From Noviherbaspirillum humi (lineage in GTDB: Bacteria; Pseudomonadota; Gammaproteobacteria; Burkholderiales; Burkholderiaceae_D): a stretch of 64,000 nt of DNA. The stretch covers positions 124,001 through 188,000 of the forward strand of contig NZ_FZOT01000008.1 in NCBI RefSeq assembly GCF_900188095.1, read 5' to 3'. The notes beneath the pieces are model-generated. The model saw only the letters and a program-made list of their open reading frames with translations. It was not told the DNA's origin and made no database searches. The translations under genes were made by a program, and so were the position numbers. Shown piece by piece: positions 16,739 to 27,505 of the stretch. Each line of letters opens with the position of its first letter. Positions within the stretch are counted from its first letter, which is position 1.

Positions 16739-18058
16739 ATGCGACCCCGCCTGTGCGCAGCCGTCCTTGCCTGCCTGTTTTCCGCTGCGGTCCATGCCGC
16801 CCCGATCACCATCGTCACCTCTTTCCCGAAAGAGATCACCGAGACCTACAAGAAGGCCTTCGAGAAGAAGTATCCGGACATCAAGGTCGAGATCCTGAAC
16901 AAGAACACCGTCGCCTCCCTCGCCTACGTCAAGGAGAACGCGCCGGGTCAGCGGCCGGACATCTTCTGGGCCTCGGCGCCCGATGCCTTCGAGGTGATGT
17001 CGCGCGAGAAGCTGCTAGAGAAGGCGCCGGAGGTGAAGAACCCGGCGGCGCCGGCGAAGATCGGCAACTATCCGATGAACGACCCGGAAGACCTGTACTA
17101 CGGCCAGGCGCTGTCCGGCTACGGCATCATGTGGAACACCCGCTACCTGAAGGCCAACAACCTGCCGGCGCCGGCCGAATGGAGCGACCTGACCAAGCCG
17201 GCCTATTTCGGCCACGTGGCCACCAGCTCGCCCTCCCGCTCCGGCACCACCCACCTGACGGTGGAAACCATCCTGCAGGGCGAAGGCTGGGACAAGGGCT
17301 GGACCCAGCTGCTGCAGATCGCCGGCAACTGCGCGGCCGTGACCGAGCGCTCCTTCGGCGTGCCGGACGGCGTCAACAGCGGGCAGTTCGGCATCGGCCT
17401 GGTGATCGACTTCTTCGGCCTGGCGGGCAAGTACAGCGGCTTCCCGGTGGAGTTCGTCTATCCCAAGGTGACCTCGGTGGTGCCGGCCAGCATCGGCCTG
17501 ATCGCCGGCGGCAAGAACCCGGCGGATGCAAAGAAATTCATGCAGTTCGCGCTGTCGTCCGAAGGCCAGCTGCTGCTGCTCGATCCGAAGATCTCGCGCC
17601 TGCCCATTGTTCCCTACGACAAGCTGGGCGGCAAGGTGCCGGCCGGCTACCCCAACATTTTCGAGGTGGCGCAGAAGTCCAGGGTGCAGTTCGACTCGGA
17701 GCTCGCGGAGAAGCGCTACCACGTGGTGACGTCCATGTTCGACCAGACCGTGACCTTCCGCCTGAAGGAGCTGCAGGCGGCGACCAAGGCCATCCACGAA
17801 GCGGAGAAGAAGCTGGCCGCGAAACCGAACCCGAAGGCGGCGGAACTGCTGAAGCAGGCGCGCGACACCGCCTATGCGCCGGTGGTGGACGAGGCCCAAT
17901 TGAAGAAACCGGGCTTCCTCGATCCCTTCCTGAAGTCGGTTTCCAAGAAGACTGAGGGCGGCAGCCCGCTCGCCGCCATCGAGGAGCAGTGGAACACCCG
18001 GGCCAAGGCCAATTACCAGAAGGCCCTGGAGCTGGCGCAGCAGGCAGCCGCCATGTGA
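16739..18058 (+). CDS. ABC transporter periplasmic solute-binding protein (ferric iron/phosphonate-type)
   Basis: 439 residues with a signal peptide (about 1-20, cleavage near VHAAP). It is a bacterial type II binding protein: ITIVTSFPKEITETYKKAF start, RPDIFWASAPDAF, GIMWNTRYLKANNLP and GLIAGGKNPADAKKFM. It carries a long helical C-terminal extension (about 330-439) beyond the normal fold. The ATG follows AAGGAGACATCCC. Family relatives bind Fe(III) or 2-aminoethylphosphonate, so the ligand is uncertain. It is the first gene of a complete importer with the next two genes. Confidence 0.88.
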   Translation: MRPRLCAAVLACLFSAAVHAAPITIVTSFPKEITETYKKAFEKKYPDIKVEILNKNTVASLAYVKENAPGQRPDIFWASAPDAFEVMSREKLLEKAPEVKNPAAPAKIGNYPMNDPEDLYYGQALSGYGIMWNTRYLKANNLPAPAEWSDLTKPAYFGHVATSSPSRSGTTHLTVETILQGEGWDKGWTQLLQIAGNCAAVTERSFGVPDGVNSGQFGIGLVIDFFGLAGKYSGFPVEFVYPKVTSVVPASIGLIAGGKNPADAKKFMQFALSSEGQLLLLDPKISRLPIVPYDKLGGKVPAGYPNIFEVAQKSRVQFDSELAEKRYHVVTSMFDQTVTFRLKELQAATKAIHEAEKKLAAKPNPKAAELLKQARDTAYAPVVDEAQLKKPGFLDPFLKSVSKKTEGGSPLAAIEEQWNTRAKANYQKALELAQQAAAM

Positions 18059-18114
18059 TGCCCGCGGCGGCCGGATGAGCGGCCGCCTTCCTGCCCTCTC
18101 GCCTTCCTCAGCCC

Positions 18115-19892
18115 ATGCATGCACGCCCTTCCCCCGCCACCCTCGGCGTGGCGCTGCTGATCGCCGCGCTGCTCGCCCTGTTCCTGATCCTGCCGGTCGG
18201 CACTGTGGTGCTCACCGCCTTTGACGACGGCGCCGGCGGCTTCACGCTCAGCCATTTCACCGGCTTCTTCGGCCAGTCCCTGCTGCGCGAGTCCTTCGCC
18301 AACAGCCTGGCGGTGTCGCTGCTGTCGGTGCTGTTCGCCTCCCTGATCGCGGTGCCGCTGGCCTACTTCACCGTGCGCTTCCAGTTCCGGGGCGCCATCC
18401 TGATCCAGACCCTGGGCGTGCTGCCGCTGATCATGCCGCCCTTCGTCGGCGCGGTGGCGCTGCAGCTCATCTTCGGCACCAACGGCAGCGTCAACCTGCT
18501 GCTCGACGAATGGCTGGGCTGGCGCCTGCCGCTGATGCAGGGGCTCACCGGCGTGGTGTTCGTCGAAAGCATCCATTACTTTCCCTTCATCCTGATGAAC
18601 CTGACGGTCGCCCTGCGCAATATCGACGGGGCGATGGAGGAAAGCGCGCTCAACCTCGGGGCGCGCGGCTGGCGGCTGTTCCGGCGGGTGATCTTCCCGC
18701 TCGCCATGCCCGGCTTCCTCGCCGGCGCGGCGCTGGTCTTCATCAAGGTCTTCGACGACCTCGGCACGCCGCTGGTGCTCGGCACCACCAACATGCTGGC
18801 GCCGCAGGCGTACCTGCGCATCACCTCCATCGGCATCAACGATCCGCTCGGCTACGTCATCGCCTTCATCATGATCGGCTTCTCCATCCTGGCGCTGTGG
18901 CTGTCGGCGCGGGCGATGCGCGACCGCGACTACAGCACCGCCCAGAAGGGCGGCGCCTCGCTGCAGCGGCGGCGCCTGTCGCCCGGCCAGGCGCTGCTCG
19001 CCTATGGCTGGATAGGCCTGGTGCTGCTGGTGGTGCTGTCGCCGCACCTCGGCCTGCTGCTGCTGTCCTTCGCCAGGGTCTGGAGCTTCTCGGTCCTGCC
19101 GGATGCCTTCACGCTGCAGCACTACGGCACGGTGATGGAGGATGCCGCCGGCATGGTGGGCAATACCCTGCTGTACTGCGGCCTCGCCGCCTTCCTCGAC
19201 GTGGCGCTCGGCGTTGCGATTGCCTACCTGATGCTGCGCACCCGCCTCGCCGGCCGGCAATGGCTGGACTTCGCCGCCAGCGCCGCCCTCGCCATTCCCG
19301 GCGTGGTGCTGGCCATCGGCTACCTGCGCTTCTTCCGCGGCGCGAAGATCCCGTTCACCGAAATCTACCTGACCCAAACCTGGGTGCTGATCATGATCGC
19401 CTACGCGGTGCGGCGCCTGCCCTACGCGCTGCGCTCCTGCGTGGCGGCGCTGCAGCAGATCAGCCTCAGCCTGGAGGAAGCGGCGCAGAGCCTCGGCGCC
19501 ACCCGGGCGCGGACCATCCGCCGCGTGGTGCTGCCGCTGATGGCCGGCGGCATCCTGGCCGGCTTCGTCAGCAGCTTCATCACGGCGGCGGTGGAACTCT
19601 CGGCCACCCTGCTGCTCACCACCGCCGAATCGCAGGCGCCGATGAGCTATGGCATTTATCTCTACATGCAGAGCGTGTCCGGACGCGGGCCAGGCGCCGC
19701 GCTCGGCGTGCTGGCGGTGCTGCTTGTCGCGGCAGGCACGTTCGCTTCGCATTGGATGCTGGAGCGCGGCACGGCGAACGAACGGGCGGACGCGCTGGCC
19801 GCCGATCCCGCCGCGCCCATTGCGCCGGCGCTTCCTTCCGCCGCCGCTCCCGCGGTGCAACCGAAACCCATCCTGTCGAGCGAGCCTGCCGA

Positions 19893-19896
<4 letters not shown>
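18115..19896 (+). CDS. ABC transporter permease, two fused membrane domains (FbpB-like)
   Basis: 593 residues with about 12 hydrophobic segments in two homologous halves (about 1-270 and 285-560). Each half holds an EAA loop: EESALNLGARGWRLFRRVIF and LEEAAQSLGATRARTIRRVV. It is the inner-membrane channel of the importer whose binding protein lies 56 bases upstream. The last about 45 residues are a Pro/Ala-rich cytoplasmic tail. Its stop overlaps the ATPase start by four bases (ATGA). Confidence 0.92.
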
Positions 19897-20993
<1,097 letters not shown>

Positions 20994-21002
20994 GAGCGCG
21001 TT

Positions 21003-23414
21003 TCAAGCCTGCATGGAAGCATGGGGTTTGATACTCGCTAAAAACTCCTGCACCTTATCCACGCTGATCGGTTTCACCAGGTGGTGATGGAAGCCCGCCT
21101 CCGCGGAGGCCTTGCGGTCCTTTTCCTTGCCGTACCCGGACAAGGCGATGAAGACAGCGTTTTCCGCCGTGCCGCTGGCGCGCACCGCCTTCACCAGTTC
21201 ATAACCGTTCATGCCCGGCAGCCCGATGTCGAGCAGATAAATGTCGAATGCGCCCTGCCGGTGCCGGTCGAGCGCGGCGAGGCCGTCGTGCTCGACTACC
21301 GTCTGGTAGCCCGCGTCCCGCAGCAGAACGCCCATCATCAGGGCCGCATCGGCGTTGTCGTCCACGATCAGGATGCGCAATCCGCTCGGTGCCGGTGCGG
21401 CTTGCACGAGGTCGATAGGCGCCAACGATTTCATCGGCACCCTTGCTTCACGCCGGACGTCCTCCGCCCTCTGGCGGGGAAGCGTGAGGACGAAGCTGCT
21501 GCCGCGTCCCGTGCCTTCGCTGTCGGCACGGACAGTGCCGCCATGCAGTTCAATCAGACTCTTGACCAGCGAGAGTCCGATGCCGAGGCCGCCTTCCGTG
21601 CGGTCCAGCGGCCGCTGTCCCTGGTAGAACAGGTCGAACGCATGGCTGATGAGCTGCGGCGCCATGCCGATGCCGTTGTCCGCCACGCATATCGTCACCC
21701 GGTCTGCATCCGCATCCATGCTCAGGCTGATTCGCCCTCGGTCAGGCGTGTACTTGGCCGCATTGCTCAGCAAATTGGCAATCACCTGAACCAGCCGATT
21801 ATGGTCGCCTTGAACATGCACCTCGTCGTAACCCAGGTCGAGCACGAAGCGATGGCGGCGCTGCTTGAACAGGTGATTGACCTGGTCGACGGCATCGGCG
21901 ATCACGTGATTGAGGTCGAGACTGACCCGCTCGAGCTCGATGTGGCCGCGCGTGACCCGCGATACATCGAGCAGGTCGTCCACGAGATGAGCGATATGCT
22001 GCACCTGCCGCGTAATAATGCTGCTCGGCTGTTCGAGCATGGGGTCCTGCGCGGCACGGGTCGTCAGAAATTCGGCCGCCGCGAAAATCGGCGCCAGGGG
22101 ATTCCGCAATTCATGGGCAAGCATCGCCAGAAATTCGTCCTTGCGGGCGTTCTCCGCCTTCAGCGTCTCGTTCGCCGTCTCCTGCCCATGGATGTCGGTA
22201 TTGGAGCCTATCCATTCAATGATGCCGCCATTCGCATCCTTGACCGGGACGGCGCGCACCAGCGTCCAGTGATATTCCCCCGAACGGTGCCGCAAGCGGC
22301 TCTTGGCTTCATAGGGCGTGCCGTCCGCCACGCAGCGTTGCCAATGAACGGCGTTGACCGCCCGGTCATCCGGGTGTACCGCCTCCCATCCCGCCAGCGA
22401 ATCTTGCGGCAGGCCGGTGAAGTCGTACCACTGCTTGTTGAAGAAGTTGGTGGCGCCGTCCGGCGACGCGGTCCAGATCATCTGCGGCACGGCATCGATG
22501 ATGGCCCGGGCTCGCCTTTCGCTTTTCCGCAGTGCCGCGGTCGCTTGCACTTCCTGCGTGACATCGGATCCGACGACAATGATGCCGAACACTTTCCCGG
22601 CCGCGTCGCGCAGCGGCTGGAAGATTAAGTTCATGTAGATCTGCTGCGGCACTCCATCGGCGGCTTGCGTTCGGAAAGGCATCTGGTGTCCGACGTGCGG
22701 TTCGCCAGTCCGGTAGACGCGGTCCAGCAGGTCGCCTAGCTCAGCGCTTTCAGGCACGGCCTCGCGGAACGCCTCGCCGATGATGGCGCGGTCGCCGAAT
22801 ATCCGCTTGTTCGCCGCATTGGAGATTTCGAACCGGTGTTCCGGTCCCACGAGCACTGCGATCGGAACCGGCGCCTGCTCGAAGATTCCCTTCAGCCGCG
22901 CAATCTCGGCGATTGCCGCATTATCGGCATGTAATGGATGCCGCAGCGGTTCGCAGATGACCAGCAGCCCGCCGAAGGCGTCTCCGGCGCCGACAGGAGA
23001 GCAGGAAACGTTCAGCCGGAGCGGGTCAGCGCCGCCGCGCGCTCCATGCGCCGGGAAGGGCAGGCTCTCGATGCGGGCAGGTTGCCCGGCCATCGCCCGG
23101 CCGATCAGCGCTGAAATCGCTTCCGAGGCCTCCGGCGCGATCTGGCTCAGGCTCATGCCCAGCGCCTCGGGATGACGGCGCGCGACGATGTCGATGAAGG
23201 CATCGTTGTAGAAGCAGGTCTGTTCTTCTCCCCACACGAGGAAAATCGGAAGACGCGCGGCAAGCAGCGTGTTCAATGCCGCCTTCAGCACGGGCGGCCA
23301 CGCTGCGGGTTGGCCCATCGCCGTGCGCGTCCAGTCCAATCCCCGGATGTGGCCTGCCATTTGTCCGGTTCCATTCGGCAGGAAGTCGAAATCAGAAGCG
23401 ACGCAGGCAGACAT
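21003..23414 (-). CDS. Hybrid sensor histidine kinase/response regulator, multi-PAS (copy A)
   Basis: 803 residues, cytoplasmic. N-terminal PAS-like domain (about 25-155) with TCFYNDAFIDIVARRHPEAL, then PAS domains at about 165-300 and 305-420 (WIGSNTDIHGQE). HisKA has the H-box MLAHELRNPLAP with His434, followed by HATPase_c (ADNGIGMA, GLGIGLSLVKSL). The C-terminal receiver (about 675-800) has phospho-acceptor Asp729 in LLDIGLPGMNGYE. It is a paralogue, head to head, of the kinase at 23902. No DNA-binding partner is adjacent, so its phosphorelay target is elsewhere. Confidence 0.93.
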   Translation of the reverse strand: MSACVASDFDFLPNGTGQMAGHIRGLDWTRTAMGQPAAWPPVLKAALNTLLAARLPIFLVWGEEQTCFYNDAFIDIVARRHPEALGMSLSQIAPEASEAISALIGRAMAGQPARIESLPFPAHGARGGADPLRLNVSCSPVGAGDAFGGLLVICEPLRHPLHADNAAIAEIARLKGIFEQAPVPIAVLVGPEHRFEISNAANKRIFGDRAIIGEAFREAVPESAELGDLLDRVYRTGEPHVGHQMPFRTQAADGVPQQIYMNLIFQPLRDAAGKVFGIIVVGSDVTQEVQATAALRKSERRARAIIDAVPQMIWTASPDGATNFFNKQWYDFTGLPQDSLAGWEAVHPDDRAVNAVHWQRCVADGTPYEAKSRLRHRSGEYHWTLVRAVPVKDANGGIIEWIGSNTDIHGQETANETLKAENARKDEFLAMLAHELRNPLAPIFAAAEFLTTRAAQDPMLEQPSSIITRQVQHIAHLVDDLLDVSRVTRGHIELERVSLDLNHVIADAVDQVNHLFKQRRHRFVLDLGYDEVHVQGDHNRLVQVIANLLSNAAKYTPDRGRISLSMDADADRVTICVADNGIGMAPQLISHAFDLFYQGQRPLDRTEGGLGIGLSLVKSLIELHGGTVRADSEGTGRGSSFVLTLPRQRAEDVRREARVPMKSLAPIDLVQAAPAPSGLRILIVDDNADAALMMGVLLRDAGYQTVVEHDGLAALDRHRQGAFDIYLLDIGLPGMNGYELVKAVRASGTAENAVFIALSGYGKEKDRKASAEAGFHHHLVKPISVDKVQEFLASIKPHASMQA

Positions 23415-23901
23415 CTCGACTCACCAGTTTGTTGTGGTAAATCAATATTAAGACAGTTGAGCTCTGCTGGCTATAAGCGCGTCACGGGTGTTCCGCAGGA
23501 GTTGACGGTGGAGCGGGCATGAACCCAGGGGCGGCCAGATTTGGCGAATGCCTTGCTGGCAGATGCCCATTTCGGCCGTTCCCTCTGGCGGCCTCGAATG
23601 GGCACCCTGACAACGGCACTGGCCATGGTCGCCATTGCTGCGCCGTTGGCTTGTCACCATCGCTCCCCGGTTTCCGAAGGTATGAATTATTGTCATGCCA
23701 ACATGCAAATGTTGCTGCCTGGAAGACTTGCGCAAGTGAGGGCGCACGAAACTAGCGCTCGGCTGCAAAGCGCCGGAAAGCACTCGATCCTCGCTGACAG
23801 GTCAACATCCGTTGCCAGCATCGGGACCGCCCATGCAAATATTTCGGCGCATGATTCATGGGTACTATATATTTGCTTGCATTCAACAAAATGGGGCAGC
23901 C
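23415..23901. other. Divergent promoter region between the two hybrid kinases
   Basis: 487 bases separating two paralogous genes transcribed away from each other. AT-rich patches lie at about 23425-23455 and 23840-23895. A possible 122-codon plus-strand frame (23541-23909) lacks family resemblance and runs into the kinase start, so I do not call it. No repeat or RNA gene was recognised. Confidence 0.5.
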
Positions 23902-26292
23902 ATGGTTGATTCTCCTTTCTGGTTAACCGGTTTCTTTCCCCCGGAAGGCGGAGAAATGGCGCAGCGTATCGCCAATATCGACTGGACGGCGACGCCCCCG
24001 GGGCTTCCGCGCGACTGGCCCGCCTCATTCAAGACCGCGCTGAACATGATGCTGGCCGCGCGCTTCCCCATGTTCCTGGCATGGGGTAACGAGCAGACCT
24101 TTTTCTACAACGACGCCTTCATCGACATTCTCGCGGCGCGCCACCCTGATGCGCTGGGACGCCGCTTCGGCGATCTGGCGGATGGCACCCGCGAAGCCAT
24201 TTCCGACCTCGTGGGCAAGGTCTTTTCCGGAGAGTCCGTTATTCATGAAGGCCTCCCCTTCCCCCTGAAGCGCGAGGAATTAGAGGACACCGATCGGTTT
24301 ACCGCGTCGTACTCGCCTGTCTGCGACGAAGCCAATACGGTATGCGGCGTGCTTTGCATTTGCATGGAGACGACACATCAGGTCGACACCAACCAGGCGC
24401 TGCAAGCCGAGATCAATTGGATGCGCAATATGTTCGAGCAGGCGCCGGCGCCGATGGCGGTCCTGCTGGGCCCGGATCACTGCTACGAAATCTCCAATCC
24501 CGCCAACCAGGCCTTCCTCGGAAATCGTCCCGTCATTGGACGAGGAGTTAAAGAATTATTTCCTGAAGTGATTGAACAGGGTTTCACCGACATCCTGGAC
24601 ACGGTGTATCGAACGGGCGTGCCATTCAACGGACGTGACATGCCGATCAATTATCAATCTGCCGATGGCACGCCGGCGCTGGTCTACATGAATGTGATCT
24701 ATCATCCGATTCGGGACCATCATCACGACATCATCGGGATTTTCGTCATTGCTGCTGACACCACACACGCAGTGACTGCCACCCAAGCGCTCAAAACCAG
24801 CGAGGCGCGGCTGCAATCCCTGATCAATACCATTCCGCAGCTGATCTGGTCCGTTTCCCCTAAAGGAAAACCAACCTATTTCAACCAGCAGTGGTACGCA
24901 TTCACCGGCATGCCCGATGGCGCGCTGAATGGCTGGGACGCCGTGCATCCGGAAGACCGCGAGCCGAACCTGGCGCAGTGGAAAATCAGCGTCGTGCAGG
25001 GCACGACCTACGAAGTGAAGAACCGGCTGCGGCACCATTCCGGCGAGTACCGCTGGACCCTTGTGCGCGCCGTGCCTGTCCGGGATGAGGCGGGCCGCAT
25101 CACCGAGTGGATCGGCTCCAATACGGATATCCATGCGCAGGAGCTGGCCTCCGAGGCGCTGAATGAAATTGATGTCCGCAAAACGGAGTTCCTCGCCATG
25201 CTCGCCCACGAGCTGCGCAACCCGCTGGCGCCGATCAGCGCCTCGGCGGAACTGTTGTCATTGCGTGCCCGGGGCGACCCGCCCCTCGTGAACGCAAGCG
25301 CCATCATCAGCCGGCAAGTGGAACACATCGTGCGACTCGTGGAGGATCTGCTGGACACTTCCCGCGTGACGCGCGGCCTGGTGAGACTCGACCGCCGGCC
25401 GCTGGACATCAAGCAGGTGATCGCCGACGCCGTCGAGCAGGTGCGGCCCGCCATCGAACGGCGCAAGCACGGGCTCACGCTTGATCTCGGCGCCGACCCG
25501 GTCTACGTTTTCGGCGACCACAATCGGCTCATTCAGGTCGTGGTGAACTTGCTCGACAATGCCGCGAAATATACGCCTGACGGCGGGCGGGTCAGTGTGA
25601 CGATCGACGCGGATGCCGATGAGGTGAGCTTGTGCGTCGCCGACAGCGGCATTGGCATGGCGCCGGAGCTGGTTCAACATGTTTTCGACCTGTTCTTCCA
25701 GGGCGAGCGGCCGCTGGACCGCGCTCAAGGCGGCCTGGGTATCGGCCTTTCCATCGTCAAGAGCCTGACGGAACTCCATGGCGGACGCATCGCGGCATCG
25801 AGCCCGGGCCCGGGACAAGGGAGCCAATTCCGGTTGACGCTGCCGCGACGGTCTTCCATTGAAGCCCCCGAGGCGACCCGTCAAAGCGTGAACGAAGCTC
25901 AATCGCCCCGGCTGCGCATCCTCATGGTGGACGACAACGTGGACGCCGCCTTCACCATGGCGCTCCTGCTGGAAACCATGGGGCATCAGGTCGTCATCGA
26001 GCACAGCGCCGCGGCGGCGCTCGAACAGCATCGCCAGCGCCCCTTCGACCTGTACATTCTCGACATCGGCCTGCCGCGCATGAACGGCTATGAGCTGGTG
26101 GGTCATCTGCGCAGCAGCGGCACGGCGCCGGACAGCCTGTTCGTGGCACTGTCCGGCTACGGGCAGGAGCAGGACCGCGAGGCCTCCGCGCGCGCCGGGT
26201 TCGACACGCATCTGGTGAAGCCGGCCAATCTGTGGCAACTGCAGGAACTGGTGATGGAGCGTCAGAAGCGCGCAGCCGTGGCGGGAAGTTAG
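23902..26292 (+). CDS. Hybrid sensor histidine kinase/response regulator, multi-PAS (copy B)
   Basis: 796 residues from ATG 23902; an in-frame start 30 codons earlier is possible but reads into AT-rich leader. Domain order is as in copy A: PAS-like with TFFYNDAFIDILAARHPDAL, two more PAS domains (WIGSNTDIHAQE), HisKA with His436 in MLAHELRNPLAP, HATPase_c (GLGIGLSIVKSL), and a C-terminal receiver with Asp721 in YILDIGLPRMNGYEL. Close similarity to copy A along the whole length indicates duplication. Signal and output are unknown. Confidence 0.93.
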   Translation: MVDSPFWLTGFFPPEGGEMAQRIANIDWTATPPGLPRDWPASFKTALNMMLAARFPMFLAWGNEQTFFYNDAFIDILAARHPDALGRRFGDLADGTREAISDLVGKVFSGESVIHEGLPFPLKREELEDTDRFTASYSPVCDEANTVCGVLCICMETTHQVDTNQALQAEINWMRNMFEQAPAPMAVLLGPDHCYEISNPANQAFLGNRPVIGRGVKELFPEVIEQGFTDILDTVYRTGVPFNGRDMPINYQSADGTPALVYMNVIYHPIRDHHHDIIGIFVIAADTTHAVTATQALKTSEARLQSLINTIPQLIWSVSPKGKPTYFNQQWYAFTGMPDGALNGWDAVHPEDREPNLAQWKISVVQGTTYEVKNRLRHHSGEYRWTLVRAVPVRDEAGRITEWIGSNTDIHAQELASEALNEIDVRKTEFLAMLAHELRNPLAPISASAELLSLRARGDPPLVNASAIISRQVEHIVRLVEDLLDTSRVTRGLVRLDRRPLDIKQVIADAVEQVRPAIERRKHGLTLDLGADPVYVFGDHNRLIQVVVNLLDNAAKYTPDGGRVSVTIDADADEVSLCVADSGIGMAPELVQHVFDLFFQGERPLDRAQGGLGIGLSIVKSLTELHGGRIAASSPGPGQGSQFRLTLPRRSSIEAPEATRQSVNEAQSPRLRILMVDDNVDAAFTMALLLETMGHQVVIEHSAAAALEQHRQRPFDLYILDIGLPRMNGYELVGHLRSSGTAPDSLFVALSGYGQEQDREASARAGFDTHLVKPANLWQLQELVMERQKRAAVAGS

Positions 26293-26557
26293 GGCTGTCG
26301 CTAGGTGATTACCGCCTGAGCATAAATTTTCTGCAGTTCGTGTCCCTACTAGAGGGGATGCGATCATATCCTGCCTGCAGCGGTATGGAGATCTGGTAAC
26401 GTTCGTCCCAGGATGAATGTGGCCAGCACAGTCCAAGCGACATCGACTTGGTGGTCTTGCGGCTTGAACACCGCCGCATCTTCCCTCCTGCCTGTTCTAT
26501 CAATTCGCGCATCGAAGTTCACACCGCAAGGTTCTTCCGCTTGCATGAGGCATTACT

Positions 26558-27445
26558 ATGACATTCATTACGACGAACTTACCGTCCGCTCCTACCGTTC
26601 TTGCTCGACTGCCTTCGGAGCAGCCGATCACTCCTCAAAAAGTGGCGCCACCTATTTCAAGACCCACCCCGGTTCAGGCAACACCATCACCGGCGCCCAT
26701 TGGTGATAGTTGGTGGAGTAAATCCGACAGCTTTCTTGCCCCGCTTGGCATATTGATGCTTGGCTTTCCGTATAACAGAGCGGAAATACAGAAGAGAAAG
26801 CAAAAAATAACAAATGAGCTTCTTCCACCGAGTTTAATGAATACCTTTTCCCCTGAAGAGCAAGGCATTCTTCGAAAAGCTGTTGAAGATTCCATGGAAA
26901 AAAAGACATGGGGTTTTGGCGATGGAAACGGATCCGAAGAGCACCGGACTGTTATTCAGGCTGCACTCGATAGGATTTACGCCGGGAGAAAAAGGCGATC
27001 GGAAAACTCACCTGGAACCAGGCAAGTCTTAATCCCCAATGTGCCGAAAAAGGCTAGCATCGAACCAGCCAAGGACCAGAAAAATCAAGGAGCGTTTTGC
27101 ACTGTACAGGTTGATGGTTTCGTTTTCCGGGACAAACTTAGCAATCAGAGAACTGTCATCGGCAAGACAACCGGACGGTACCAAGAAAACGGTCAAACTG
27201 TTCCAGTGACTGTCGAAGCACAGACCATTATTTCTGCAACTGGTCCAAGTGCCCATGGTTCCGTTTCTAGAGAATCCGCTTCGAAACCATCTGCATTCAC
27301 TGGCACTGTGGAGAATACTCATCAGATGAGTATTACATCGGAAACAGTAGTAAGGGTCAAAGGCACGGCAATTTGCCGACCGCCTGGTCGTCCGGCGATG
27401 GAAACGCATTCTTTGCCAGTGACTCTTCGCATCGAAAAACCTTGA
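26558..27445 (+). CDS. Orphan hypothetical protein, low-GC (probable recent acquisition)
   Basis: 295 residues, no family recognised. The N-terminal 50 residues are rich in Thr, Ser and Pro (PPISRPTPVQATPSPAPIGD). A short hydrophobic stretch FLAPLGILMLGFPYN lies at about 58-72. The middle is charged (EIQKRKQKI, GRKRRSE) and the C-terminal part (about 185-290) has alternating beta-like sequence. Base composition is far lower in GC than the neighbours and codons use A/T third bases freely, which points to horizontal transfer. GAGG lies 8 bases upstream of the ATG. The disordered start is reminiscent of secreted effectors, but no secretion genes are nearby and this is only a suggestion. Confidence 0.6.
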   Translation: MTFITTNLPSAPTVLARLPSEQPITPQKVAPPISRPTPVQATPSPAPIGDSWWSKSDSFLAPLGILMLGFPYNRAEIQKRKQKITNELLPPSLMNTFSPEEQGILRKAVEDSMEKKTWGFGDGNGSEEHRTVIQAALDRIYAGRKRRSENSPGTRQVLIPNVPKKASIEPAKDQKNQGAFCTVQVDGFVFRDKLSNQRTVIGKTTGRYQENGQTVPVTVEAQTIISATGPSAHGSVSRESASKPSAFTGTVENTHQMSITSETVVRVKGTAICRPPGRPAMETHSLPVTLRIEKP

Positions 27446-27505
27446 CCGTGGCAATGCGCTTGAGCTTAGGCAAAGTGCCGTGCCGGTTTGCCGCAGCCGG
27501 AAAGG

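Noticed and set aside
23541-23909. 122-codon frame between the two hybrid kinases
   Set aside because: No motif, mixed composition, and it runs over the start of the kinase gene in another frame; more likely leader sequence.
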